From Streptomyces sp. TP-A0356 (lineage in GTDB: Bacteria; Actinomycetota; Actinomycetes; Streptomycetales; Streptomycetaceae): a DNA stretch of 64,000 nucleotides. Shown here in pieces: positions 43,312 through 51,531 of this stretch. The notes under the pieces were generated by a model that did no database searches, was not told where the DNA came from, and saw nothing but the letters and a program-made list of their open reading frames with translations. Location: assembly GCF_001417775.1 (NCBI RefSeq), contig NZ_BBZJ01000020.1, positions 310,001 through 374,000 of the forward strand, written 5' to 3'. The position numbers and the translations under genes were made by a program. Position 1 is the first letter of the stretch. The number at the start of each line of letters is the position of its first letter.

Positions 43312-44144
43312 CGGGCACCGCCGGCAAGCGCCGAGCCGCCGTCCTCGGCTCCCCGATCGCCCACTCCCTCTCCCCGGTGCTGCACCGCGCCGCGTACGAG
43401 GAACTGGGGCTGAAGGACTGGTCGTACGACCGGTTCGAGGTCGACGAGGAGGCGCTGCCCGGGTTCTTCGAGGACCTCGGACCCGAATGGGCTGGGCTGT
43501 CGCTGACCATGCCCCTCAAGCGGGCCGTCATCCCGCTGCTCGACTCGATCAGCGACACGGCGGCCTCGGTGGAAGCCGTCAACACCGTCGTGTTCACCCG
43601 GGACGGACGGCGCGTCGGCGACAACACCGACATCCCCGGAATGGTCGCCGCACTGCGCGAACGGGGCATCGAGCAGGTCGACTCCGCCGCCATCCTGGGC
43701 GCGGGCGCCACCGCGTCCTCCGCGCTGGCCGCGCTGGCCCGGATCTGCACGGGCGAGATCGTCGCCTACGTCCGCAGCGAGGCGCGGGCCGCCGAGATGC
43801 GGCAGTGGGGCGAGCGGCTGGAGATCGACGTGCGCACCGCGGACTGGTCGGACGCCGAGCGTGCGCTGCGCGCCCCGCTGGTGGTCGCCACCACTCCGGC
43901 CGGCACGACGGACGCCCTGGCCGCCGCCGCCCCGGAGCGTCCCGCGACCCTCTTCGACGTCCTGTACGAGCCGTGGCCCACCGCCCTCGCGGCACGCTGG
44001 TCCGCGTACGGCGGCGCCGTCGTCGGCGGCCTCGACCTGCTGGTGCACCAGGCCGTGCTCCAGGTCGAACAGATGACGGGCCGCGCCCCCGCGCCACTGG
44101 ACGCCATGCGCAGGGCGGGAGAGCACGCCCTGGCCGCCCGGTAG
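43308..44144 (+). CDS. aroE: Shikimate dehydrogenase
   Basis: A 278-residue NADPH enzyme reducing 3-dehydroshikimate to shikimate. SPIAHSLSPVLHRAAYEELG binds substrate, LTMPLKRAV carries the catalytic Lys, VEAVNTVVF and DNTDIPGMV the substrate-binding Asn and Asp, GAGATASSALAAL is the nucleotide loop, and GGLDLLVHQAVLQVEQMTG is the C-terminal Gln motif. The ATG lies inside the mltG stop (ATGA), so translation is coupled to a cell-wall enzyme. aroC begins 200 bases later. Confidence 0.92.
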   Translation: MTGTAGKRRAAVLGSPIAHSLSPVLHRAAYEELGLKDWSYDRFEVDEEALPGFFEDLGPEWAGLSLTMPLKRAVIPLLDSISDTAASVEAVNTVVFTRDGRRVGDNTDIPGMVAALRERGIEQVDSAAILGAGATASSALAALARICTGEIVAYVRSEARAAEMRQWGERLEIDVRTADWSDAERALRAPLVVATTPAGTTDALAAAAPERPATLFDVLYEPWPTALAARWSAYGGAVVGGLDLLVHQAVLQVEQMTGRAPAPLDAMRRAGEHALAAR

Positions 44145-44343
44145 GACTCGCGAGCGCGATGACCGGGAGCGGCTCGTCCCGTGCGCGGTCGCGTCCGCCC
44201 AATGGACCTGGGACCGGTTCCCGCCGCCGGACGTGGGAGGATCGGAGTGGCGGGCCGGGGCCGCGCACCCCGCCGCGCCGTTGCCGTACGCGAGGACGCG
44301 CGTACGCAGGGGAGTACCAGGGCGCGAGCACTGAGGAGCACCG

Positions 44344-45528
44344 TTGAGCAGGTTGCGCTGGCTGACCGCGGGAGAGTCCCACGGTCCCGCACTCGTCGCG
44401 ACGCTGGAGGGCCTTCCCGCCGGCGTGCCGATCACCACGGAGATGGTGGCGGATCACCTGGCGCGGCGGCGGCTGGGCTATGGGCGCGGTGCGCGGATGA
44501 AGTTCGAGCGGGACGAGGTCACCTTCCTGGGTGGCGTCCGGCACGGCCTGACGCTGGGCTCCCCGGTGGCGATCATGGTCGGGAACACCGAGTGGCCCAA
44601 GTGGGAGCAGGTGATGGCGGCCGATCCGGTGGATCCGGCCGTGCTGGAGGGACTGGCCCGCAACGCTCCGCTGACGCGGCCGCGGCCCGGGCACGCCGAT
44701 CTGGCGGGGATGCAGAAGTACGGGTTCGACGAGGCGCGGCCCATCCTGGAGCGGGCGTCGGCGCGGGAGACGGCGGCCCGTGTGGCGCTGGGGGCGGTGG
44801 CCCGGTCGTACCTGAAGGAGACGGCGGGCATCGAGGTCGTCTCGCACGTCGTCGAGCTGGCGAGCGCGAGGGCCCCCTACGGCGTCTACCCGACGCCGGC
44901 GGACGTGGAGAAGCTGGACGCCGACCCGGTGCGCTGCCTGGACGCGGACGCCTCCAAGGCGATGGTCGCGGAGATCGACCAGGCGCACAACGACGGCGAC
45001 ACCCTGGGCGGCGTCGTCGAGGTGCTCGCGTACGGCGTTCCGGTGGGGCTGGGCTCGCATGTGCACTGGGACCGGCGTCTGGACGCCCGCCTGGCGGCCG
45101 CGTTGATGGGCATTCAGGCGATCAAGGGCGTCGAGGTCGGTGACGGGTTCGAGCTGGCGCGGGTGCCGGGCTCGAAGGCGCACGACGAGATCCTCACCAC
45201 GGACGAGGGCATCAAGCGGGCCACGGGCCGCTCCGGCGGCACCGAGGGCGGCCTGACCACCGGCGAACTGCTGCGCGTACGTGCCGCGATGAAGCCGATT
45301 GCGACGGTGCCCCGGGCGTTGCGGACGGTGGACGTCTCCACCGGGGAGGCGGCACAGGCACACCACCAGCGCTCGGACGTGTGCGCCGTGCCGGCCGCCG
45401 GGATCGTCGCCGAGGCGATGGTGGCCCTCGTCCTCGCGGACGCGGTGGCGGAGAAGTTCGGCGGCGACAGCGTGCCGGAGACCCGCCGCAACGTCCGCTC
45501 GTACCTCGAGAACCTGGCGATCCGGTGA
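44344..45528 (+). CDS. aroC: Chorismate synthase
   Basis: A 394-residue flavoenzyme forming chorismate from EPSP. Signature regions are RWLTAGESHGPALVATLEG at the N-terminus, RPRPGHADLAGMQKYG, ERASARETAARVALGAVAR and GRSGGTEGGLTTGELLRVR near the FMN site, with RRNVRSYLENL at the end. Translation starts at a TTG (44344), with GAGGAG 5 bases upstream. The stop overlaps the aroK GTG. Confidence 0.96.
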   Translation: MSRLRWLTAGESHGPALVATLEGLPAGVPITTEMVADHLARRRLGYGRGARMKFERDEVTFLGGVRHGLTLGSPVAIMVGNTEWPKWEQVMAADPVDPAVLEGLARNAPLTRPRPGHADLAGMQKYGFDEARPILERASARETAARVALGAVARSYLKETAGIEVVSHVVELASARAPYGVYPTPADVEKLDADPVRCLDADASKAMVAEIDQAHNDGDTLGGVVEVLAYGVPVGLGSHVHWDRRLDARLAAALMGIQAIKGVEVGDGFELARVPGSKAHDEILTTDEGIKRATGRSGGTEGGLTTGELLRVRAAMKPIATVPRALRTVDVSTGEAAQAHHQRSDVCAVPAAGIVAEAMVALVLADAVAEKFGGDSVPETRRNVRSYLENLAIR

Positions 45529-46040
45529 ACGCACCACTGGTCGTCCTGGTCGGCCCGATGGGCGTGGGCAAGTCCACCGTCGGGCAGCTGCTGGCCGAGC
45601 GGCTGGGCGTCGGTTACCGGGACACGGACGAGGACATCGTGGCCGAGCAGGGGCGCACCATCGCCGACATCTTCGTGGACGAGGGCGAGCCGGTCTTCCG
45701 CGCGATCGAGAAGCGGGCCGTGCACCAGGCGCTGGCCGAGCACGACGGCGTCCTGGCCCTGGGCGGCGGGGCGATCCTGGACGAGGACACCCGCGCGCTG
45801 CTCGCCGACCGGCGTGTCGTCTATCTGTCGATGGACGTCGAGGAGGCGGTCAAGCGGACCGGCCTGAACGCGGCCCGGCCGCTGCTGGCGGTCAATCCCC
45901 GCCGGCAGTGGCGAGAGCTGATGGAGGCCCGCCGCCACCTGTACACCGAGGTCGCCCACGCCGTCGTGGCCACCGACGGCCGTACGCCCGAAGAGGTCAC
46001 CCAAGCCGTCCTGGACGCACTGGAGTTGAAGGAAGCATGA
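45525..46040 (+). CDS. aroK: Shikimate kinase
   Basis: A 171-residue kinase phosphorylating shikimate. Walker A is VGPMGVGKST. YRDTDEDIVAEQGRTIADIF carries the shikimate-binding Asp, PVFRAIEKRAV the Arg, LALGGGAIL the Gly-rich shikimate loop, and NAARPLL the lid arginine. The GTG start overlaps the aroC stop by four bases, and its stop overlaps the aroB start, giving a compact aroC-aroK-aroB unit. Confidence 0.95.
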   Translation: MNAPLVVLVGPMGVGKSTVGQLLAERLGVGYRDTDEDIVAEQGRTIADIFVDEGEPVFRAIEKRAVHQALAEHDGVLALGGGAILDEDTRALLADRRVVYLSMDVEEAVKRTGLNAARPLLAVNPRRQWRELMEARRHLYTEVAHAVVATDGRTPEEVTQAVLDALELKEA

Positions 46041-47128
46041 GCGAAGCAGTGACGCGGATCCAGGTCGGCGGCACCGCGGGCACCGACCCGTACGAGGTCC
46101 TGGTCGGCCGGCAGCTCCTGGGCGAGCTGGCCGGGCTGATCGGCGACAGGGCCAAGCGGGTCGCGGTCATCCATCCCGAAGCCCTCGCCGAGACCGGGGA
46201 GGCGCTCCGTGCCGACCTGGCCGAGCAGGGATACGAGGCGGTCGCGATCCAGGTACCGAACGCGGAGGAGGCCAAGACCGCCGAGGTCGCCGCCTACTGC
46301 TGGAAGGCGCTGGGCCAGTCCGGCTTCACCCGCTCCGATGTGATCGTGGGCGTGGGCGGTGGCGCCACCACGGACCTGGCCGGATTCGTGGCGGCCACCT
46401 GGCTGCGCGGGGTGCGCTGGATCGCGATCCCGACCACCGTGCTGGCCATGGTGGACGCGGCGGTGGGCGGCAAGACCGGCATCAACACCGCCGAGGGCAA
46501 GAACCTGGTGGGCGCCTTCCATCCGCCCGCCGGCGTACTGTGCGATCTGGCCGCGCTGGACTCGCTCCCGGTCAACGACTACGTCTCCGGGCTGGCGGAG
46601 GTCATCAAGGCCGGCTTCATCGCCGACCCGGTGATCCTGGAGCTGATCGAGGAGGACCCGCAGGCCGCCCGCACTCCGGCGGGCCCGCACACCGCGGAGC
46701 TGATCGAACGCTCCATCAAGGTCAAGGCCGAGGTGGTCTCCTCGGACCTGAAGGAGTCGGGCCTGCGGGAGATCCTCAACTACGGGCACACCCTGGGCCA
46801 CGCGATCGAGAAGAACGAGCGGTACAAGTGGCGGCACGGAGCCGCCGTCGCCGTGGGCATGCACTTCGCCGCCGAACTGGGCCGTCTGGCAGGCCGGTTG
46901 GACGACGCGACCGCCGACCGTCACCGTACGATCCTGGAATCGGTGGGGCTGCCGCTGCACTACCGCTACGACCAGTGGCCCAAGCTTCTGCAGACCATGA
47001 AGGTCGACAAGAAGTCCCGCGGTGACCTGCTCCGCTTCATCGTCCTGGACGGTCTGGCCAAGCCCACCGTCCTGGAAGGCCCCGACCCGGCCGTCCTCCT
47101 CGCCGCCTACGGCGAAGTGGGGGAGTAG
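46037..47128 (+). CDS. aroB: 3-dehydroquinate synthase
   Basis: A 363-residue NAD- and metal-dependent enzyme for the second shikimate-pathway step. VGVGGGATTDLAGFVAATWL binds NAD, PTTVLAMVDAAVGGKTGIN the substrate phosphate, and the metal ligands are Glu in SGLAEVIKAGF and His in NYGHTLGHAIEKN and RHGAAVAVGMHFAAEL. Start and stop overlap with aroK. Together with aroE and aroC this covers four of seven pathway steps; the dehydroquinase gene is not in the window. Confidence 0.96.
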   Translation: MSEAVTRIQVGGTAGTDPYEVLVGRQLLGELAGLIGDRAKRVAVIHPEALAETGEALRADLAEQGYEAVAIQVPNAEEAKTAEVAAYCWKALGQSGFTRSDVIVGVGGGATTDLAGFVAATWLRGVRWIAIPTTVLAMVDAAVGGKTGINTAEGKNLVGAFHPPAGVLCDLAALDSLPVNDYVSGLAEVIKAGFIADPVILELIEEDPQAARTPAGPHTAELIERSIKVKAEVVSSDLKESGLREILNYGHTLGHAIEKNERYKWRHGAAVAVGMHFAAELGRLAGRLDDATADRHRTILESVGLPLHYRYDQWPKLLQTMKVDKKSRGDLLRFIVLDGLAKPTVLEGPDPAVLLAAYGEVGE

Positions 47129-47413
47129 CCCCTCCCAAAGGGGAGTTGCCCGTTCCGAAGGGGATGTGGCCCCGCTGGAAGGCGGGTCGACGGGCGACTC
47201 GTCACCGTCGGAGCCGGTTGACCGGATTTGCCTGTGTCGATGGGCACTTCGGGCCGTCCCCGGCCGTTCACACAACGACGGCCGGGAACGGTACCGTTCG
47301 GTAGGCAGCGGGGTGCCACGCCCCGCCGCCAGTGTCGATCGCCTGCCGCGTGTGGGCCGGAGGGGCGCGCCGGAGGCGAGCGGGCCCGAAAGAACGAGAC
47401 GGAGTGGCACCGG

Positions 47414-48295
47414 ATGCAGGACGCAGTGGGAGCTCCGCTGCCGCCGCCCCACCAGCCGGGGCACGGTCCGGCGACCGCCTGGTCACCGGCCGCACACCAC
47501 CCGGGACACCCGGGCGCCCATCCGGGACAGCCGGGTCCCGCACCGCAGACCCCGCCCGCGCCCGCACCGGGCTTCGCGGGACCACCGGTGCCCCGCGCAG
47601 CACCGCACACCCACGTCCCGTCCCACCCCGCGCCCGTTCCACCCGCGCCCGACTCCACGGGCCATGTGCAGCTTCCGCCCGGCGGTCCGGTCGGTATGCC
47701 GAGCACACCGCCCGCCGCCGGCGCACCCGACCCCTCGTCCACCACGCTCGCCGTGCTGCTCATCGGTCCCGCGGGTGCGGGCAAGACGAGCGTCGCCAAG
47801 TACTGGGCCGACCACCGCAGGGCTCCCACCGCGCACATCAGTCTTGACGACGTACGCGAATGGGTGCGCTCGGGCTTCGCCGACCCGCAGTCGGGGTGGA
47901 ACGACAACTCGGAGGCGCAGTATCGTCTCGCCCGCCGCACCTGCGGCTTCGCGGCGCGGAACTTCCTGGCCAACGGCATCTCGTGCATCCTCGACGACGC
48001 CGTCTTCCCGGACCGCCCGGTCGTGGGACTCGGTGGCTGGAAGCGACATGTGGGCCCCGGTCTGCTGCCGGTCGTCCTCCTCCCCGGCCTGGAGATAGTC
48101 CTGGAGCGCAACGCGGAGCGCACCGGCAACCGCCGCCTGACCGACGAGGAGGTCGCCCGTATCCACGGCCGTATGGCCGGCTGGTACGGCTCCGGGCTGC
48201 CGATCGTCGACAACTCCCAGCTCGACGTGGCAGGCACGGCCCGGGTACTGGACGAGGTACTGGCCCGCTCGATCGCGAGCCCGCCGCAGTGGTGA
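47414..48295 (+). CDS. P-loop ATPase/kinase with Pro/His-rich N-terminus
   Basis: A 293-residue protein. The first 105 residues are a low-complexity Pro/His/Gly/Ala region, probably disordered. The rest is a P-loop kinase-like domain with Walker A LIGPAGAGKTSVAKYWA, HISLDDVREWVRSGF in the substrate-binding position, LDDAVFPDRPVV as a Walker-B-like segment, and a lid with ERNAERTGNRRLTDEEVARIHGRMAGWY. This resembles small metabolite or nucleotide kinases of the zeta-toxin/AAA_33 type; the substrate is unknown. It lies between aroB and a peptidase-like gene on the same strand. Confidence 0.78.
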   Translation: MQDAVGAPLPPPHQPGHGPATAWSPAAHHPGHPGAHPGQPGPAPQTPPAPAPGFAGPPVPRAAPHTHVPSHPAPVPPAPDSTGHVQLPPGGPVGMPSTPPAAGAPDPSSTTLAVLLIGPAGAGKTSVAKYWADHRRAPTAHISLDDVREWVRSGFADPQSGWNDNSEAQYRLARRTCGFAARNFLANGISCILDDAVFPDRPVVGLGGWKRHVGPGLLPVVLLPGLEIVLERNAERTGNRRLTDEEVARIHGRMAGWYGSGLPIVDNSQLDVAGTARVLDEVLARSIASPPQW

Positions 48296-48430
48296 AGCCG
48301 TAGCGGGAGGCCTCACGGATCGCCGGTACGGGACCCTCCCCGGGCCCGCGGGCGTCCCGGGCGGGCACCCGGCCGCCCGTCCGGCCCCGCTGGACCGGCG
48401 ACATTCGGCCACCGCTCGTAGGCTCGGGTC

Positions 48431-49537
48431 ATGTCAGAGGTGTACGCGGCCCGCCGGGAGCGGCTGAGGGAACGCGGCAGCGCGGGTGGCAGTGCGACAA
48501 CGCTGGTCTCCCGCCCTGCCAACGTCCGCTATCTCGCGGGCGCCGCGCCCAAGGGAGCCGTGCTGCTGCTGGGCCTGGGCGAGGACGTGCTGCTGTGCGC
48601 CGGACAGCCGGACGACCACCCCGCCGACGGCCGGCCCGACGCGTCGCTGCGGCTGCAGGTGCTGCCGTCGACCGGCCGCGACCCCGCCGTGGCGGCGGCC
48701 GACCTGGCTGCCGCGCAGGGCGCCGAGTCCCTGGCCGTCGAGGAGCACCACCTGACCGTCGCCCGGCACCGCGCCCTCCAGACGGTCGCGCCCCGGCTGC
48801 GGCTGGCCGACCTCGGCGGCGCGGTGGAGCAGCTGCGCCTGATCAAGGACGAGGAGGAGATCGCCCTGCTGCGGATCGGGGCGGAGATCGTCGACCAGGC
48901 CCTGAGCGAGCTGCTCGAATCGATCCTCGTCGGGCGCACCGAGCGCCATCTCGGCCTCGAACTGGAGCGCCGGCTCGTCGACCACGGCGCCGACGGGCCC
49001 GCCTTCGCCACCTCCGTCGCCACCGGCCCCAACTCCGGCCGCCGCGGGCACCGCCCCACCGACCGGCGGGTGGAGGAGGGCGATTTCCTCTCCGTCTGCC
49101 TAGGGGCCACCTACCGCGGCTACCGCTGCGAGATCGGCCGTACGTTCGTCATCGGCACCTCACCAGCGGACTGGCAGATCGAGCTGTACGATCTCGTCTT
49201 CGCCGCCCAGCGCGCCGGGCGGCAGGCCCTGGCGCCCGGGGCCGCGTACCGCGACGTGGACCGAGCCGCGCGTCAGGTGCTGGACTCCGCGGGGTACGGC
49301 GCGGGCCTTCCACCGCTGACCGGACACGGTGTGGGGCTCGAAATCGACGAGGACCCGCAGTTGGCTCCCTCGGCCATGGGTAAACTGGACGCTTGCGTGC
49401 CGGTCACTGTCGAACCGGGGGTCCACCTCCCCGGCCGGGGCGGTGTCCGGATCGATGACACGCTCGTCGTACGCCCCGAGGCGGACGGCGGACCCGAGCT
49501 ACTCACCATCACGACCAAGGAGCTTCTCGCGCTGTAG
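48431..49537 (+). CDS. M24 peptidase-fold protein with altered metal site
   Basis: A 368-residue protein with the N-terminal creatinase-like domain and C-terminal pita-bread domain of aminopeptidase P/Xaa-Pro peptidases. Of the five canonical metal ligands, the two Asp are Cys223 (SVCLGATYRG) and Glu234 (YRCEIGRTF), and the last Glu is Asp342 (VRIDDTLVV). His299 (GHGVGLEI) and Glu328 (TVEPG) are kept, but the second active-site His is Asp306. It may be a pseudopeptidase or use another metal. TAGGCT six bases before the ATG suggests a leaderless mRNA. An M24 gene ahead of efp is a common arrangement. Confidence 0.85.
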   Translation: MSEVYAARRERLRERGSAGGSATTLVSRPANVRYLAGAAPKGAVLLLGLGEDVLLCAGQPDDHPADGRPDASLRLQVLPSTGRDPAVAAADLAAAQGAESLAVEEHHLTVARHRALQTVAPRLRLADLGGAVEQLRLIKDEEEIALLRIGAEIVDQALSELLESILVGRTERHLGLELERRLVDHGADGPAFATSVATGPNSGRRGHRPTDRRVEEGDFLSVCLGATYRGYRCEIGRTFVIGTSPADWQIELYDLVFAAQRAGRQALAPGAAYRDVDRAARQVLDSAGYGAGLPPLTGHGVGLEIDEDPQLAPSAMGKLDACVPVTVEPGVHLPGRGGVRIDDTLVVRPEADGGPELLTITTKELLAL

Positions 49538-49581
49538 CGCGTGCCCCGGGGTCGTACGTCAGTCCAGGAGATTCCGCAACC

Positions 49582-50148
49582 GTGGCTTCCACGAACGACC
49601 TCAAGAACGGCATGGTGCTCAAGCTCGAAGGCGGCCAGCTCTGGTCCGTCGTCGAGTTCCAGCACGTCAAGCCCGGCAAGGGCCCGGCCTTCGTGCGCAC
49701 CAAGCTCAAGAACGTGCTCTCCGGCAAGGTCGTCGACAAGACGTTCAACGCCGGTATCAAGGTCGAGACGGCCACTGTCGACAAGCGCGACATGCAGTTC
49801 TCGTACATGGACGGCGACTACTTCGTCTTCATGGACCTGGAGACGTACGACCAGCTCCACATCGACCGCAAGGTCGTCGGCGACGCCGCCAACTTCCTGA
49901 TCGAGGGCTTCGAGGCCACCGTCGCCCAGCACGAGGGCGAGGTGCTCTTCGTCGAGCTCCCGGCCGCCGTCGAGCTGACCATCGCCGAGACCGAGCCGGG
50001 CGTCCAGGGCGACCGCTCCACCGGCGGCACCAAGCCCGCCACGCTGGAGACCGGCCACCAGATCCAGGTCCCGCTCTTCATCACCACCGGTGAGAAGATC
50101 AAGGTCGACACCCGCACGAGCGACTACCTCGGCCGGGTGAACAGCTAA
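49582..50148 (+). CDS. efp: Elongation factor P
   Basis: A 188-residue translation factor that relieves stalling at consecutive prolines. Three beta-barrel domains are present. The tip loop reads KPGKGPAF, the palindromic PGKGP (residues 31-35, Lys33) of the actinobacterial subfamily, reported to act without lysine modification. The C-terminal signature is VPLFITTGEKIKVDTRTSDYLGR. No epmA/epmB-type modification genes are seen here, which fits. The GTG at 49582 follows a GGAG-containing leader. nusB begins two bases after the stop. Confidence 0.96.
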   Translation: MASTNDLKNGMVLKLEGGQLWSVVEFQHVKPGKGPAFVRTKLKNVLSGKVVDKTFNAGIKVETATVDKRDMQFSYMDGDYFVFMDLETYDQLHIDRKVVGDAANFLIEGFEATVAQHEGEVLFVELPAAVELTIAETEPGVQGDRSTGGTKPATLETGHQIQVPLFITTGEKIKVDTRTSDYLGRVNS

Positions 50149-50150
50149 CC

Positions 50151-50579
50151 GTGGCTGCTCGTAACACGGCCCGTAAGCGCGCCTTCCAGATCCTCTTCGA
50201 GGGTGACCAGCGCGGGGCCGACGTCCTCACGGTCCTCGCGGACTGGATCCGGCACTCGCGGACCGACACCCGGCAGCCGCCGGTGAGCGAGTACACCATG
50301 CAGCTGGTCGAGGGCTACGCCCAGCGCGCGAAGCGCATCGACGAGCTGATCGCGCAGTACGCGGTCGGCTGGACGCTCGACCGGATGCCGGTCGTCGACC
50401 GCAACATCCTGCGCCTCGGCGCCTACGAGCTGATCTGGGTCGACGAGACACCGGACGCCGTGGTGCTCGACGAGATGGTGCAGCTCGCCAAGGAGTTCTC
50501 CACGGAGGAGTCGCCCGCCTTCGTCAACGGCCTGCTCGGCCGGCTGAAGGACCTGAAGCCGTCGTTGCGCCGCGAGTAG
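50151..50579 (+). CDS. nusB: Transcription antitermination protein NusB
   Basis: A 142-residue all-helical RNA-binding protein, partner of NusE/S10 in rRNA antitermination. ARNTARKRAFQILFEGDQRG is the N-terminal Arg-rich box-A-binding helix, and DRMPVVDRNILRLGAYELIW and AVVLDEMVQLAKEFSTEESPAFVNGLLG are the conserved core. The GTG start is two bases after the efp stop, so efp and nusB are cotranscribed. A 21-bp hairpin follows. Confidence 0.95.
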   Translation: MAARNTARKRAFQILFEGDQRGADVLTVLADWIRHSRTDTRQPPVSEYTMQLVEGYAQRAKRIDELIAQYAVGWTLDRMPVVDRNILRLGAYELIWVDETPDAVVLDEMVQLAKEFSTEESPAFVNGLLGRLKDLKPSLRRE

Positions 50580-50633
50580 CTCCTCGGCATCGCTCCGCCG
50601 GGGCGGGCGATCGCCGGAGACGCAACGTCATAC

Positions 50634-50679
50634 GAACGCCGGGGGCCCGTGGCACATCTGCCGCGGGCCCCCGGCGTTC
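50634..50679 (+). terminator. Long hairpin terminator after nusB
   Basis: Arms GAACGCCGGGGGCCCG... and ...CGGGCCCCCGGCGTTC form a 21-pair stem with one T-G pair and a 4-base loop (CATC). It begins 54 bases after the nusB stop. Confidence 0.88.
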
Positions 50680-50716
50680 CATCGCACGGGGCTCGCGCCT
50701 TCGGTGGCGTACGAGA

Positions 50717-50763
50717 GCCGCCCGGGGTGACCGAACCACGAAGGTCCGACCACCCCGGGCGGC
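50717..50763 (-). terminator. Hairpin terminator after bldD
   Basis: GCCGCCCGGGGTG and CACCCCGGGCGGC form a perfect 13-base-pair stem with a 21-base loop. It starts 27 bases beyond the bldD stop on the minus strand and insulates bldD from the nusB unit. Confidence 0.8.
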
Positions 50764-50790
50764 ACGTTTCTGCTGGGACTGGAGGAGCGG

Positions 50791-51291
50791 TCAGCTCTCC
50801 TCGTGGGAGACCGCGCGGCGCGCGTCCGCGTCCAGAACACCCCAGCTGATCAGCTGCTCGGTCAGGACGGAGGGCGACTGGTCGTAGATGACCGCAAGAG
50901 TGCGCAGGTCGTCCTGGCGGATCGACAGCACCTTGCCGTTGTAGTCACCGCGCTGCGACTGGATGGTCGCCGCATACCGCTGGAGGGGGCCCGCCTTCTC
51001 GGCCGGCACGTTGGCCAGTCGCTCCAGGTCCAGGACCAGCTTCGGCGGGGGCTCGGCGGCCCCGCCCGGAGTGGTGCCGGGCAGCAGCTCCTGTACCGGA
51101 ACACCGTAGAAATCGGCCAGCTCGGCGAGGCGCTGCACGGTGACGGCGCGGTCCCCGCGCTCGTACGAACCGACCACGACCGCCTTCCAGCGTCCCTGGG
51201 ACTTCTCCTCCACACCGTGAAGGGAAAGGCCCTGCTGGGTGCGGATGGCCCGGAGCTTGGCCCCGAGCTGTTTGGCGTATTCGCTGGACAT
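50791..51291 (-). CDS. bldD: Developmental master regulator BldD
   Basis: A 166-residue repressor of sporulation genes that needs c-di-GMP to dimerise. The N-terminal helix-turn-helix (about residues 5-70) includes LGAKLRAIRTQQGLSLHGVE and VVVGSYERGDRAVTVQRLAE. The C-terminal domain carries the complete c-di-GMP signature RGD at 114-116, eight residues later RQDD at 125-128, exactly as in characterised BldD. It is monocistronic and divergent from pyrR. Two sites matching the BldD consensus lie upstream of its start, consistent with known autoregulation. Confidence 0.97.
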   Translation of the reverse strand: MSSEYAKQLGAKLRAIRTQQGLSLHGVEEKSQGRWKAVVVGSYERGDRAVTVQRLAELADFYGVPVQELLPGTTPGGAAEPPPKLVLDLERLANVPAEKAGPLQRYAATIQSQRGDYNGKVLSIRQDDLRTLAVIYDQSPSVLTEQLISWGVLDADARRAVSHEES

Positions 51292-51314
51292 ATGGCTCCC
51301 CGGACGAAGGCTGG

Positions 51315-51342
51315 TGACTCACTGTGAGGTTACGCAGCGTGA
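51315..51342. promoter_or_regulatory. Two tandem BldD boxes in the bldD promoter
   Basis: TGAC-TCACT-GTGA (51315-51327) and TTAC-GCAGC-GTGA (51330-51342) both match the BldD consensus TNAC-N5-GTNA. They are separated by two bases and lie 24-51 bases upstream of the bldD start. They fit negative autoregulation. Confidence 0.75.
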
Positions 51343-51485
51343 CTCTCCCCCGTCAAGCCGAATGGTCCGGACCGACCCTTCCGTGGTAGGCGACGTGCGG
51401 CGACGCCGGACGGGTGACGCATGGAGCCAGGGGGGTGAGAGGCCGCGGTCTGCGAGCTGGTAGCCTGTATGGCGCAATTCCGACG

Positions 51486-51522
51486 TCCTTTAAGGTCCGT
51501 CCCGTGAGGCGGAGAAGGAGGT
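51486..51522 (+). promoter_or_regulatory. PyrR-binding RNA element before pyrR
   Basis: The order TCCTTTAA, GGTCC, GTGAGGC, then GAAGGAGG matches the conserved PyrR-binding loop known from Gram-positive pyr leaders, where UMP-bound PyrR grips the RNA. The 3' end of the element contains the AAGGAGG ribosome-binding site of pyrR, so PyrR would probably block translation rather than act by a terminator, as shown in Mycobacterium. Confidence 0.65.
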
Positions 51523-51531
51523 CCGTTTCGT

